Shown here in pieces: positions 8,402 to 16,431 of a stretch of DNA of 64,000 nt (its first letter is position 1; each line of letters begins with the position of its first letter). Source of the DNA: Celeribacter litoreus. GTDB taxonomy: Bacteria > Pseudomonadota > Alphaproteobacteria > Rhodobacterales > Rhodobacteraceae. Both the position numbers and the translations under genes were made by a program. Under the pieces are notes generated by a model. That model made no database searches, was not told the DNA's origin, and was given only the letters and a program-made list of their open reading frames with translations. Where the stretch lies: positions 248,001-312,000 of the forward strand of contig NZ_JAIUFY010000014.1 in the NCBI RefSeq assembly GCF_020165855.1. Direction: 5' to 3'.

Positions 8402-9484
8402 ATGATTGATACCAACCCACTTGTGCGTATCGAAAACGTCACGAAAGCTTTCGGCGACACGATCGCTCTGGACGATCTGAGCCTGGATATTGCACGCGGT
8501 GAATTTGTGACCTTTCTCGGGCCATCCGGATGCGGCAAGTCCACCACCTTACGTATCCTCGGTGGATTTGAGCGCCCGACACGGGGGCGTGTGCTCTTGA
8601 ATGACGAGGATGTCACCAATCTTCCTCCGGAAAAACGTCATGTGAACATGGTCTTCCAGGATTACGCCTTGTTCCCGCATATGACTGTCAGCCAGAACAT
8701 CGCCTTCGGTCTTGAACTGAAAGGGTTGCCCAAAAAGGACATTCGTGCTCGCCAGGACGAGATCATGTCCTTTTTGGAACTGGACAGCTATGGCGATCGC
8801 TACCCCGCGCAATTGTCGGGGGGGCAACGGCAAAGGGTTGCTCTTGCGCGGGCGTTGGCTCCGGATCCTGCCTTGTTGCTTCTGGACGAGCCGCTTGGCG
8901 CGCTGGATGCAAAGCTGCGTGGTCAGGTCCAACAGGAACTCAAGGCCATTCAGCGGCGCACCAACAAAACCTTCTTCTTCGTGACCCACGATCAGGACGA
9001 AGCTCTGACCATGTCGGACCGGATCGTGGTGATGAACAAAGGCAAAGTCGAGCAGGTGGGCACGCCGGAGGATCTGTATTTCCGTCCGGCCACCCAATTT
9101 GTGGCGGAGTTCATTGGCGACACCAATTTCTTGAACGGCACATTGGTTGGTACGGAAGGCGACGATGTGGTGATGGATTGGTTCGGGCAGACCTTGAAAG
9201 GCAGTGCACATGGCGCGCTACCGCAAGTCGGTTCTGAGATCACTGCATCTATCAGGCTGGAGAAGTTGAACTTTTTTGACGAAAAGCCTGACATCAATGC
9301 CGTGAAAGGCAAAGTGATCGACAAGACATTCCACGGCAGCCGTATGTCCGTCGAAGTCCTTCTCGAACAAGCACAGGGTCTCAAGCTACGCGCATTCGTG
9401 GATACCGAAACAGGACAATCTCTCGGGGCTGATCCGGTTTGGATCGGGTGGGACAGCCAAAGCATGGCCGTCCTCCGCGACTGA
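8402..9484 (+). CDS. ABC importer ATPase (PotA-like)
   Basis: 360 aa. All nucleotide-binding motifs are intact: Walker [10 protein letters not shown]-loop (MVFQDYALFPHM), signature LSGGQRQ, Walker [13 protein letters not shown] and the switch histidine in FVTHDQDEAL. A C-terminal TOBE-type domain follows, as in PotA/MalK. It energises the importer encoded by the three genes just upstream. It is a useful intact comparison for the odd ATPase at 27202. Confidence 0.88.
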   Translation: MIDTNPLVRIENVTKAFGDTIALDDLSLDIARGEFVTFLGPSGCGKSTTLRILGGFERPTRGRVLLNDEDVTNLPPEKRHVNMVFQDYALFPHMTVSQNIAFGLELKGLPKKDIRARQDEIMSFLELDSYGDRYPAQLSGGQRQRVALARALAPDPALLLLDEPLGALDAKLRGQVQQELKAIQRRTNKTFFFVTHDQDEALTMSDRIVVMNKGKVEQVGTPEDLYFRPATQFVAEFIGDTNFLNGTLVGTEGDDVVMDWFGQTLKGSAHGALPQVGSEITASIRLEKLNFFDEKPDINAVKGKVIDKTFHGSRMSVEVLLEQAQGLKLRAFVDTETGQSLGADPVWIGWDSQSMAVLRD

Positions 9485-9530
9485 TGCAGCGCATATTTCG
9501 TTCAACCCTGGCCTAAGAAACGGACTTCAA

Positions 9531-10961
9531 ATGTCTCTCGATGTGTTCAAGCAGTCTCTTGATGAGGATGATATCGTTGCTTCCCTGCAGGCGGGGCTCA
9601 TTGGTGAGGGGACCAAATTGCCGGGCCTGTTTGGCGACGTCGCGCTCACTTACGCGGATTTCGTGGCCTCTGGCCGCGCTCTGACGCAGGTCGAGGATTA
9701 TATCCGCAATCATGTGCTCCCCTATTATGCCAACAGTCACACCGAAGCGTCTTTTTGCGGTCAGTATATCACCCGATTGCGCGCAGCAGGTCGCGCGGAA
9801 ATCGCCCGTCTCACCAATGCACAGGATGGATGCTCGGTCATCTTTTGCGGCTCCGGTGCAACGGCAGGGATCAATCGGCTTGTGACACTGTTTGGCGTCA
9901 ATAATGCCGAAAACCCCGTCGTGTTTATCGGACCCTACGAGCATCACTCCAACATCCTCCCTTGGCGGGAAAGCAAAGCGACGGTTGTCGAGATTCCGGA
10001 ATCCGCAGGCGGAGGGCCTGATCTCGAAATGCTGCAAAGGGCGCTTGAGGCCCACAAGGACGCAGACCTCAAAATCGGAAGCTTTTCCGCCGCGTCCAAT
10101 GTGACCGGCGTCATCACCGATCCGGACCCCGTGACGCGCCTTCTCAAATCGCATGGGGCGCTGTCCGTGTGGGATTACGCGGGGGGTGCGCCTTATCTTC
10201 CGATTGATATGTCCCCTGCGGACGATTGTCAGAAAGACGCTGTTGTGGCCTCCCCCCATAAATTTCCCGGTGGGCCAGGTGCGTCGGGTCTTTTGATCGT
10301 TAGAGACGACGCAATCACCGTGACAGCTCCCACATGGCCCGGCGGCGGCACGGTGTCCTTCGTGTCCCCGTGGACCCATCAATACAGCGGAAATCTGTCA
10401 TCTCGCGAAGAGGCCGGAACCCCCAATGTGATCGGTGACATTCGTGCCGCACTCGCCTTTGTTGTGAAAGACATGGTCACGCAGGACTTTATTTCCAAAC
10501 GCGAAGCCGAGCTCAATGCGATGGCCTTCGCAGGTCTCAAAGATAATCCTCAGTTGACACTCTTGGGTGTAGATCGCCCGCATCGTTTGCCTATTTTTTC
10601 GTTTTTGGTCAAACGCAAGGACGGCACGCGATGCCATCACCAATTGTTCACAAGGATGCTCAGTGACATCTACGGTATCCAAGTGCGCGGTGGATGCGCT
10701 TGCGCAGGGCCCTATGCCCATACCCTGCTCGAGATCGACGCAGACGCGTCCGACACCCTTTTGTCCGCAATTCTCCAAGGCAAGGAATTGGAGAAACCCG
10801 GTTGGGTGCGACTGAATTTCAGCTACCTGATGAGCGATGAACAAGCGCACTTCATTATCGAGAGCATCAACGAACTCACGGCCCGCCTCGATGAATTCGA
10901 GTGCTATTACGCCGCAGATGCGTCAACGGCCCGTTTCTCGAAAATCGAACCTGCTGCGTGA
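9531..10961 (+). CDS. Class V PLP-dependent enzyme, cysteine-desulfurase-like
   Basis: 476 aa, longer than SufS/IscS (about 400). The PLP-lysine is K244 in ASPHKFPGGPG, the PLP-ring Asp is D215 in WDYAGG, and a Cys-containing loop RGGCACAGPYAH (C389, C391) matches the position of the SufS active-site cysteine. Family knowledge: class V enzymes split C-S bonds or transaminate. This large subfamily with RGGCxCAGPY is poorly characterised. It is the last gene of the cluster, 46 bases after the ATPase gene. It could release sulfur or amino nitrogen from the product of the monooxygenase or opine-dehydrogenase steps. Confidence 0.75.
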   Translation: MSLDVFKQSLDEDDIVASLQAGLIGEGTKLPGLFGDVALTYADFVASGRALTQVEDYIRNHVLPYYANSHTEASFCGQYITRLRAAGRAEIARLTNAQDGCSVIFCGSGATAGINRLVTLFGVNNAENPVVFIGPYEHHSNILPWRESKATVVEIPESAGGGPDLEMLQRALEAHKDADLKIGSFSAASNVTGVITDPDPVTRLLKSHGALSVWDYAGGAPYLPIDMSPADDCQKDAVVASPHKFPGGPGASGLLIVRDDAITVTAPTWPGGGTVSFVSPWTHQYSGNLSSREEAGTPNVIGDIRAALAFVVKDMVTQDFISKREAELNAMAFAGLKDNPQLTLLGVDRPHRLPIFSFLVKRKDGTRCHHQLFTRMLSDIYGIQVRGGCACAGPYAHTLLEIDADASDTLLSAILQGKELEKPGWVRLNFSYLMSDEQAHFIIESINELTARLDEFECYYAADASTARFSKIEPAA

Positions 10962-11017
10962 CGGCGGCATCAGAAGAACCGTGTTAGAGGCGGGGAGGGC
11001 GATGCGCCGTTTCCTAT

Positions 11018-11054
11018 ACCTACGAGGTTTGCAGAAATTCTCCGCCTCGTAGGT
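11018..11054. terminator. Perfect 10-bp inverted repeat, probable terminator
   Basis: ACCTACGAGG (11018-11027) pairs perfectly with CCTCGTAGGT (11045-11054) over a 17-base loop, followed by CTCTCTCTTT. It lies 57 bases after the class V enzyme stop. The tail is T-rich but not a clean T-run, so the terminator call is moderate. Confidence 0.45.
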
Positions 11055-11120
11055 CTCTCTCTTTAACCGGCCCGTTCGGAGCGCAGCCTTAGCTCAAGAT
11101 CACGTCCGAAGCAGAACCAC

Positions 11121-11145
11121 ACCGCCGCTCTTTCTGAGTGGCGGT
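11121..11145. other. Weaker GC-rich hairpin in the convergent gap
   Basis: ACCGCC (11121-11126) pairs with GGCGGT (11140-11145) around a 13-base loop. There is no T-run on either strand. It may help end transcription arriving from the minus-strand TIM-barrel gene. Confidence 0.25.
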
Positions 11146-11291
11146 GGGTCTGCGCGACCTGAGGGAGAGGGCCCCTGTCTCTGCCGAGACTGATTTGAAC
11201 GCGTCTGCCAGCATCTCATTGATGTCTACGACCCGTCTGACAGCAATGCACGGGCATACCGCGTGCGCGGATCGTCACCTGTTCGTGGCGT

Positions 11292-12107
11292 CTAGATGAC
11301 CAGACCAAGCGATTGCAGATGCTTGAATCCTTTCGGGATGTCCTCAGCATGTTCGAGTTCCAGCACCAGATGCGGTGCGCTTTCGCAATCGGCGAATGCA
11401 CGGAAGACCGCAGCCCATTCAATCTCACCCTCACCTGGAGCCCAGTGGCGGTCTGCGTGGCCGTCGAGGTCCTGAATGTGGACGTGCTGCAACTGGTGCC
11501 GAGCATCGCGGACAAAGTAATCTACCGGCGGAGCGCCGGACATGCAGCGCGCGAGATGGGCGTGGCCGGTGTCGATAGAGAGGGCGATCGCGTCGGAATT
11601 GAAACTGTCGACCATGGCGCGGCGCGTGGCGGGATCGACGTCATGGATGTTCTCGATCACGAGGGTAATCCCCATCTCTTCCGAAGCCTTTACCACTGGG
11701 ACTAGGGTCTCGTGAATGCGCGCGAGTTTCGCCTCTGCGTAGCCGCGCGATGCCAGACGGTTGTTTTGATACCAAAGCGTGTAGGGTGAATGGAGCACCA
11801 TCTGACGCGCGCCGATCCGGTCAGCGGCTTCGAGAGCTTTCAGGAACCGCGCAGTGATCAGGGGCCGCAACTCGGCATCCTTGTTGTCGATGTCGAGGCC
11901 TTCAAAGGGACCATGGATGCCAACGCGACCGCTATGCCCGTCCAAAGCCGCCTTCGCGGCCGCGATGCGATCCTCGAACTCGTCCTTGAGGGACGCGTAG
12001 CCCATGAAATCTTGAATCTCGATATCGCGCTCGGCCTCGAACAGCCAATCACGGTGGTCGGCGATCTGCGCCGTCGTCAGACAGGCGCCGATTTTGAGAG
12101 GTTGCAT
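11292..12107 (-). CDS. Sugar-phosphate isomerase/epimerase-like TIM barrel
   Basis: 271 aa. A strong AAGGAG site six bases before the ATG supports the start, although this makes the gene overlap the MFS gene by 31 bases. Motifs are those of the xylose-isomerase-like / AP endonuclease 2 TIM-barrel family: IHGPFEGLDI, VLHSPYT, VIENIHD, LSIDTGHAH and HVHIQDLDG, which supply Glu, Asp and His metal ligands. Members isomerise or epimerise sugars. It is last in the phnM-MFS-isomerase transcription unit and is not part of the standard C-P lyase pathway. It may process a sugar or phosphosugar moiety. Confidence 0.75.
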   Translation of the reverse strand: MQPLKIGACLTTAQIADHRDWLFEAERDIEIQDFMGYASLKDEFEDRIAAAKAALDGHSGRVGIHGPFEGLDIDNKDAELRPLITARFLKALEAADRIGARQMVLHSPYTLWYQNNRLASRGYAEAKLARIHETLVPVVKASEEMGITLVIENIHDVDPATRRAMVDSFNSDAIALSIDTGHAHLARCMSGAPPVDYFVRDARHQLQHVHIQDLDGHADRHWAPGEGEIEWAAVFRAFADCESAPHLVLELEHAEDIPKGFKHLQSLGLVI

Positions 12108-13306
12108 GGGTGTCTCCTTGGATCGGGGATCAGAAAATAGGTGGCAATCGCGCCGCACAGGCAGGCAGCCATGGCGGCGAAAGACCACCAGCCGCCGAAC
12201 CGTTCGGCGATGAGGGCAAATACAAAGGGGGCCGAGGCGTTGACCGACATTTGAACGAAGGAAATCCAGCCGAGGCGCGCGCCGTAGCCGCGCTGACCGA
12301 AGAGGGCGAGGGGGAGCGTGCCGCGCGCGATCGTCTTGATCCCGTCGCCCATGCCATACAAGGCGGCAGCAATGACGAGACCGGCAAAATTCGCCCCCGC
12401 AGTCAGAAGCACAGCGAACCCTGCGAACATCAGGCCCATAGCCAGCGCATAGGTCATGAGCGGATAGAGTTTCCGGCTCACGAGCATCTCGAAGCCGCGA
12501 CCGACCGTTTTGAACGGCCCGATGACGGCGCCGGCAAAGGCGGCGGCTGTCGCGGTGTGGCCGAAATCCTGTGTGTTCGTCACCCAGAGCGTCATGATCG
12601 CGCCCATGATGTAGCCGGAGAAGATGAACGAGATGATCATCCACAGCATCCCGCGTTTACGCGCGGGACCGTGAAGTTCCGGCCAGTCCGTCTCAAGAGG
12701 CCGTGCAATATCGTCCGGGCTCTTTTGTGGGCCGGATAGGACAAACGCATGGATCGGAACACAAAGTATGAGAACCAGTGCCCCGAGCACGATCCAACTG
12801 CCTTGCCATCCGAGCCGTGTTTCGAGTGCGAGAGTGAGCGGCCAGAAGATCGTTGAGGCCACCCCTCCGAAAAGCGTGATGATCGATATGGCGCGTGCAG
12901 GGGGAACGGGGCTTTTCAGCCGCGTGACGGCGGCGAAGGCAACATTGTAGAGCACGAACATCCCCGCGCCCTCGGCAAAAAGAATGGCAAAAAACAACTG
13001 GGTCCGGTTTTCCACGAACGACAGCGCGACAAGTGCGCCGCCCGCGATCAAAGACCCGAGGGTCATGACCCAACGCCCGCCGAACCGGTCCACGAGATGC
13101 CCCGCGACGGGGGAGACGAGACCGCCAAAGAAAAGCGCCAGAGACAGAATGCCGAAAACGGTGGAGAGAGACAGCCCGAACGCGTCCGCCATACGCGGTA
13201 GAAGCACCGCGTAGGCATACATCAGCGTCCCATACCCGAGGATTTGCGTGATCCCGAGCCCCACCGAGGGGAGGTAATCTATCGGCCGCGCTTTCATCCG
13301 GCGCAC
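12077..13306 (-). CDS. MFS transporter in the phnM unit
   Basis: 409 aa, about 12 transmembrane helices. The A-motif between helices 2 and 3 reads GHLVDRFGGRWVM, close to monocarboxylate/oxalate-type carriers of the superfamily. It starts 6 bases after the phnM stop, so co-transcription is likely. An in-frame ATG at 13297 is an alternative start. Because it travels with phnM, its substrate may be a phosphonate-derived or phosphosugar-derived compound, or a phosphonate itself. Direction of transport is unknown. Confidence 0.75.
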   Translation of the reverse strand: MRRMKARPIDYLPSVGLGITQILGYGTLMYAYAVLLPRMADAFGLSLSTVFGILSLALFFGGLVSPVAGHLVDRFGGRWVMTLGSLIAGGALVALSFVENRTQLFFAILFAEGAGMFVLYNVAFAAVTRLKSPVPPARAISIITLFGGVASTIFWPLTLALETRLGWQGSWIVLGALVLILCVPIHAFVLSGPQKSPDDIARPLETDWPELHGPARKRGMLWMIISFIFSGYIMGAIMTLWVTNTQDFGHTATAAAFAGAVIGPFKTVGRGFEMLVSRKLYPLMTYALAMGLMFAGFAVLLTAGANFAGLVIAAALYGMGDGIKTIARGTLPLALFGQRGYGARLGWISFVQMSVNASAPFVFALIAERFGGWWSFAAMAACLCGAIATYFLIPDPRRHPCNLSKSAPV

Positions 13307-13312
13307 ATAGGA

Positions 13313-14452
13313 TCAGCCGACCTGACGCCCGTGGCACCAGACACCGCGCACAACCGGCGTGCCTTCGATCCGCGCGACGCGGACGAGATCGGCGTGGCAG
13401 CCTTCTGCGATGCGACCACGGTCGGTGAGGTTCACGGCATTGGCTGGCGAAGAGGTCACACAGGTGATGGCACGGGCAACATCATCCCAAAGGTCGGCCA
13501 GAAGGAAGGCAGACGACAGAAGCGCGTAGGGCACGTAGTCGGAAGAAATGATGTCGAGAAGACCGCGTTCTGCGAGTTCATGCGCCGCGACATTGCCCGA
13601 GTGAGAGCCACCACGGATCAGGTTCGGCGCGCCCATCATCACGGCGATGCCGTGCAGTTTGCAGGCCTGCGCCGCTTCGACCGTGGTGGGAAATTCCGCC
13701 ACACGCACACCGTTGGCGCGGGAGGTTTCCACCTGATCTGCGGTGGTGTCATCGTGAGAGGCGAGCACAGCGCCGAGACGCGCGGCTTCCCTGACGGTCG
13801 CGACTTCGTGCTTTTCGCCATAGGTGGCGCGCAGGGTCAGGAGGTGATCCACGTGCTCGGCAAAGTCGTCATCGGTCATGCCGCGCTTTTTTTGCACATA
13901 GGTCTTGAGGGCCGAGAGGTCGCGGAACTGCCGCTGCCCCGGCGTATGGTCCATCAGGGACACGAGGCCAACACGGTCCTCTGCGGTGAAATCGGCGAAC
14001 TCCGCTTCGAGCGTCTCGGAACATACCTCCGCCCGCAGGTGCAGGTAGTGGTTGATCTTGAGCGCACCTTTTTCGCGCAGGTCCATCACCTCACGCGACA
14101 CAGAACGGGCATATGGCTGGTAGCCTGCTTTGCCCTCGTGGATAGAACCGATGCGCATGGCATCGAACACGGTGGTGATGCCTGCCGAAGCGAGCTCTGC
14201 ATCATGGGCGAGGATCGCGGCAGCGTGCGGCCAGTCGACCCGCGGCCGCGGCTCCAGATGGCGTTCGAGGTTGTCCGTGTGCAATTCCACGAGACCGGGC
14301 AGCAACAGATCCCCATCTAGATCAATCGCGCCGGCTATGCTTGTCGATCCTTGGGAAACCTCGACAATTTTACCGTCTTCCGCGACCAACGTGCCTTTGA
14401 TGACCTCGGTCTCGCGCACGATCTGCGCGTTGGTGTAAATCGTCTGTGTCAT
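13313..14452 (-). CDS. phnM: Alpha-D-ribose 1-methylphosphonate 5-triphosphate diphosphatase PhnM
   Basis: 379 aa amidohydrolase-superfamily enzyme. Metal-site motifs are visible: LHTDNLERH, INHYLHLRAE, LASHDDTT and ISSDYVP. PhnM removes pyrophosphate from the ribosyl triphosphate made by PhnGHIL, giving the PhnJ substrate. It is separated from phnN by the oppositely oriented DUF1045 gene and has its own promoter region, containing an 18-bp palindrome (14493-14510) that also has Pho-box spacing. Confidence 0.93.
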   Translation of the reverse strand: MTQTIYTNAQIVRETEVIKGTLVAEDGKIVEVSQGSTSIAGAIDLDGDLLLPGLVELHTDNLERHLEPRPRVDWPHAAAILAHDAELASAGITTVFDAMRIGSIHEGKAGYQPYARSVSREVMDLREKGALKINHYLHLRAEVCSETLEAEFADFTAEDRVGLVSLMDHTPGQRQFRDLSALKTYVQKKRGMTDDDFAEHVDHLLTLRATYGEKHEVATVREAARLGAVLASHDDTTADQVETSRANGVRVAEFPTTVEAAQACKLHGIAVMMGAPNLIRGGSHSGNVAAHELAERGLLDIISSDYVPYALLSSAFLLADLWDDVARAITCVTSSPANAVNLTDRGRIAEGCHADLVRVARIEGTPVVRGVWCHGRQVG

Positions 14453-14492
14453 TTGGAACCTCTGTCTTGAACGGCTTCCCTTCCCATGTCTT

Positions 14493-14510
14493 TGTCACAC
14501 GCGTGTGACA
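14493..14510. promoter_or_regulatory. Perfect 18-bp palindrome between phnM and DUF1045
   Basis: TGTCACACG followed by its exact reverse complement lies between two divergent phosphonate genes. Read on either strand it also gives two 7-base half-sites spaced 11 bp apart (TTGTCAC-4-GTGTGAC on plus, GTGTCAC-4-GTGTGAC on minus), the spacing of Pho boxes. It may therefore bind PhoB, the GntR regulator PhnF, or both. The distance to the phnM start is about 40 bases. Confidence 0.5.
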
Positions 14511-14532
14511 CGAGGCATGTAGGGCGAGCGGC

Positions 14533-15222
14533 ATGGAAAAATATTCGAGATATGCGGTGTATTATGCCCCGCCGCAGGGCGAATTCGCGGCCTTTACGGC
14601 CAGTTGGTTGGGATGGGACGCGCAGGCCGCAGAGGCTGTCGCGCATCCGGATGTGTCGGGCCTGCCTCTGCCGGTCACGGATATCACCGCGACGCCACGA
14701 AAATACGGGTTTCATGGCACCATCAAGCCGCCGTTCCGGCTCGTTGATGGCTCTACGCGAGAGGCGCTTGAGGCCGATTTGGCGGCACTGGCGGCGGAGT
14801 TGAAACCTGTCATCTGCGATGGGCTGAAGCTGTCGCGGCTCGGGAGCTTCCTGGCGCTCACGATTGATGGCGACACAGGTCCGCTCGCCGAGATGGCGGG
14901 GAAGATCGTGCGCGATCTGGACCACCACCGCGCCGCGCCGTCGGAGGCCGAACTCGCGCGTCGCAAGGCCGCTGGCCTGTCCGCGCGGCAGGAAGAACTC
15001 CTGTCGTTTTGGGGCTACCCATATGTCATGGACCAGTTCAAATTCCACCTGACGCTGAGCGGGCGCCTGTCCGGAGAGGACGCCATTCAGGTCGAACAGG
15101 CGCTGGCACCTGTGCTCGCCCCGATGCTGCCGACCCCGTTTGTGGTCTCCGACCTGTGCCTCTTTGGCGAGGCGGAGGATGGGCGGTTCCACCTTTTGCA
15201 TCGCTACGCGCTCTCCGGCTGA
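14533..15222 (+). CDS. DUF1045 2H-phosphoesterase, phosphonate metabolism
   Basis: 229 aa with the two HxT motifs of 2H phosphoesterases: HGT at 61-63 (in KYGFHGTIKPP) and HLT at 172-174 (in FKFHLTLSG). Family knowledge: DUF1045 genes recur in C-P lyase operons that lack phnP. A cyclic phosphodiesterase role, opening the 5-phosphoribosyl 1,2-cyclic phosphate left by PhnJ, is the accepted proposal. No phnP is visible here, which fits. Its 3' end overlaps the 3' end of phnN by 19 bases on the opposite strand. Confidence 0.85.
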   Translation: MEKYSRYAVYYAPPQGEFAAFTASWLGWDAQAAEAVAHPDVSGLPLPVTDITATPRKYGFHGTIKPPFRLVDGSTREALEADLAALAAELKPVICDGLKLSRLGSFLALTIDGDTGPLAEMAGKIVRDLDHHRAAPSEAELARRKAAGLSARQEELLSFWGYPYVMDQFKFHLTLSGRLSGEDAIQVEQALAPVLAPMLPTPFVVSDLCLFGEAEDGRFHLLHRYALSG

Positions 15223-15746
15223 AGCGCGGAGAGGAAATCGGCGACGGCGTCTTCAATCACGCCGTCGTTGGTCACCTGATAGACGGGCAGGCCTGGCGCG
15301 ATATCGTAACTTGCGCGTGCGAGCCTCTGCTCGATTTTCTCACGGGTTTCGCGGCCCCGACTGGCAAGACGTGCCGCCAAAACATCGGGCGATGCGGTGA
15401 TGAGCAACACCTTGAGGTTAGGATAGAGTTCGTAGGCGTGGGCCAAGATGCCACGTGATCCGTTAAAGATCACATCCCGCCCTTCCTCCATCGCGCGCTC
15501 AATGGTGCGCGGAACGCCATAGCGCAGGCCGTGCGCATCCCAGTGCAGCGCGAAGTCTCCCGCTGCAACACGTTCGGCGAAATCCGCCTCAGAGACCCCG
15601 TCGAAATCCTCACCGCCTGAATTCGACGGACGCGTGATGACGCGGCGCGCTTTGTAGAGGTCCGGTCTGGCCTCCATGGCGGCGTCGATCAATGTGTCCT
15701 TGCCCGCCCCCGAGGGGCCGACGACAGCGATGAGACGACCGGCCAT
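15204..15746 (-). CDS. phnN: Ribose 1,5-bisphosphokinase PhnN
   Basis: 180 aa, guanylate-kinase-like P-loop fold with GPSGAGKD at residues 10-17 and a phosphate-contact motif RRVITRPSNSGGED. PhnN phosphorylates ribose 1,5-bisphosphate to PRPP, returning the ribose of the C-P lyase pathway to nucleotide metabolism. The phnL stop and the phnN start overlap (TAATG), so the two are translated together. It is the last gene of phnGHIJKLN. Confidence 0.92.
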   Translation of the reverse strand: MAGRLIAVVGPSGAGKDTLIDAAMEARPDLYKARRVITRPSNSGGEDFDGVSEADFAERVAAGDFALHWDAHGLRYGVPRTIERAMEEGRDVIFNGSRGILAHAYELYPNLKVLLITASPDVLAARLASRGRETREKIEQRLARASYDIAPGLPVYQVTNDGVIEDAVADFLSALQPESA

Positions 15747-16429
15747 TACGCCGCCCTCAAAGGGGTAAAGGCCGACACGTCAATCTCACGATCCGCGACC
15801 CGATCACGGGCCGGTTTGTCGTGGAAAATCCCGATGATTGCGGCCCCGCGTGCCTTTGCCTCTTCGATCAGAGACAGAACCGTCTCGCGGTTTGTCGCAT
15901 CGAGCGACGCGGTCGGCTCATCAAGCAACATGGCCGGATAAGTATGCGCAAAACCGCGGGCGATGTTCACGCGCTGCTGCTCCCCACCCGAAAACGTCGT
16001 CGGCGACAGGCCCCACAGGGTTTCGGGAATATTGAGGCGTGTGAGCAGGTGACGTGCGCGGGCATAGGCAACATCACGGTCGGTGCCGATGGCCAGAAGC
16101 GGTTCCGCGACCACGTCGAGCGTCGGCACACGCGGAACAACCCGCAGGAACTGCGACACATAGCCGAGGGTTTCGCGACGCAGCGCGATCACCTCGCGCG
16201 GTTCGGCACTCGCAACATCCGTGTCACCGATAAAAATCGAGCCGGAGGCGACGACATAGTTGCCGTAGATCATCCGCATGAGCGTCGATTTGCCCGCGCC
16301 GGAGTTCCCTGTGAGCGCCACGCATTCGCCGCGCCCGACTGTGAAGGAAGCCCCTTCCATGACGCGGATGACCGCGCTCGACTGGTTGTGGAGCGTAAAG
16401 GTTTTCGAGACGTTTTCGACACAGATCAT
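15746..16429 (-). CDS. phnL: C-P lyase ABC-type ATPase PhnL
   Basis: 227 aa. Walker A GNSGAGKS lies at residues 42-49, with signature FSGGEQQR, Walker B MLLDEPTASLD and switch histidine in IIGIFHDKP. PhnL belongs with PhnG, H and I in attaching the phosphonate to C1 of the ATP ribose. It is a soluble ATPase of the lyase complex, not a transporter subunit. It starts 2 bases after the phnK stop. Confidence 0.93.
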   Translation of the reverse strand: MICVENVSKTFTLHNQSSAVIRVMEGASFTVGRGECVALTGNSGAGKSTLMRMIYGNYVVASGSIFIGDTDVASAEPREVIALRRETLGYVSQFLRVVPRVPTLDVVAEPLLAIGTDRDVAYARARHLLTRLNIPETLWGLSPTTFSGGEQQRVNIARGFAHTYPAMLLDEPTASLDATNRETVLSLIEEAKARGAAIIGIFHDKPARDRVADREIDVSAFTPLRAA

Positions 16430-16431
16430 GG

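Larger units (their letters stand above)
10962..11291. other. Gene-free gap between the first cluster and the phn tail
   Basis: 330 bases between a plus-strand gene end and a minus-strand gene end (convergent). I see no credible coding region, tRNA or promoter. It holds two inverted repeats, at 11018-11054 and 11121-11145, plausible transcription-ending structures for the converging units. Confidence 0.5.

Noticed and set aside
11216-11515. Minus-strand frame beside the TIM-barrel gene end
   Set aside because: It overlaps the TIM-barrel gene in another frame and lacks a start context.
12077-13306. Phosphonate-specific transporter
   Set aside because: The protein is an ordinary 12-helix MFS carrier and only its location suggests a link with phosphonates, so substrate was left open.
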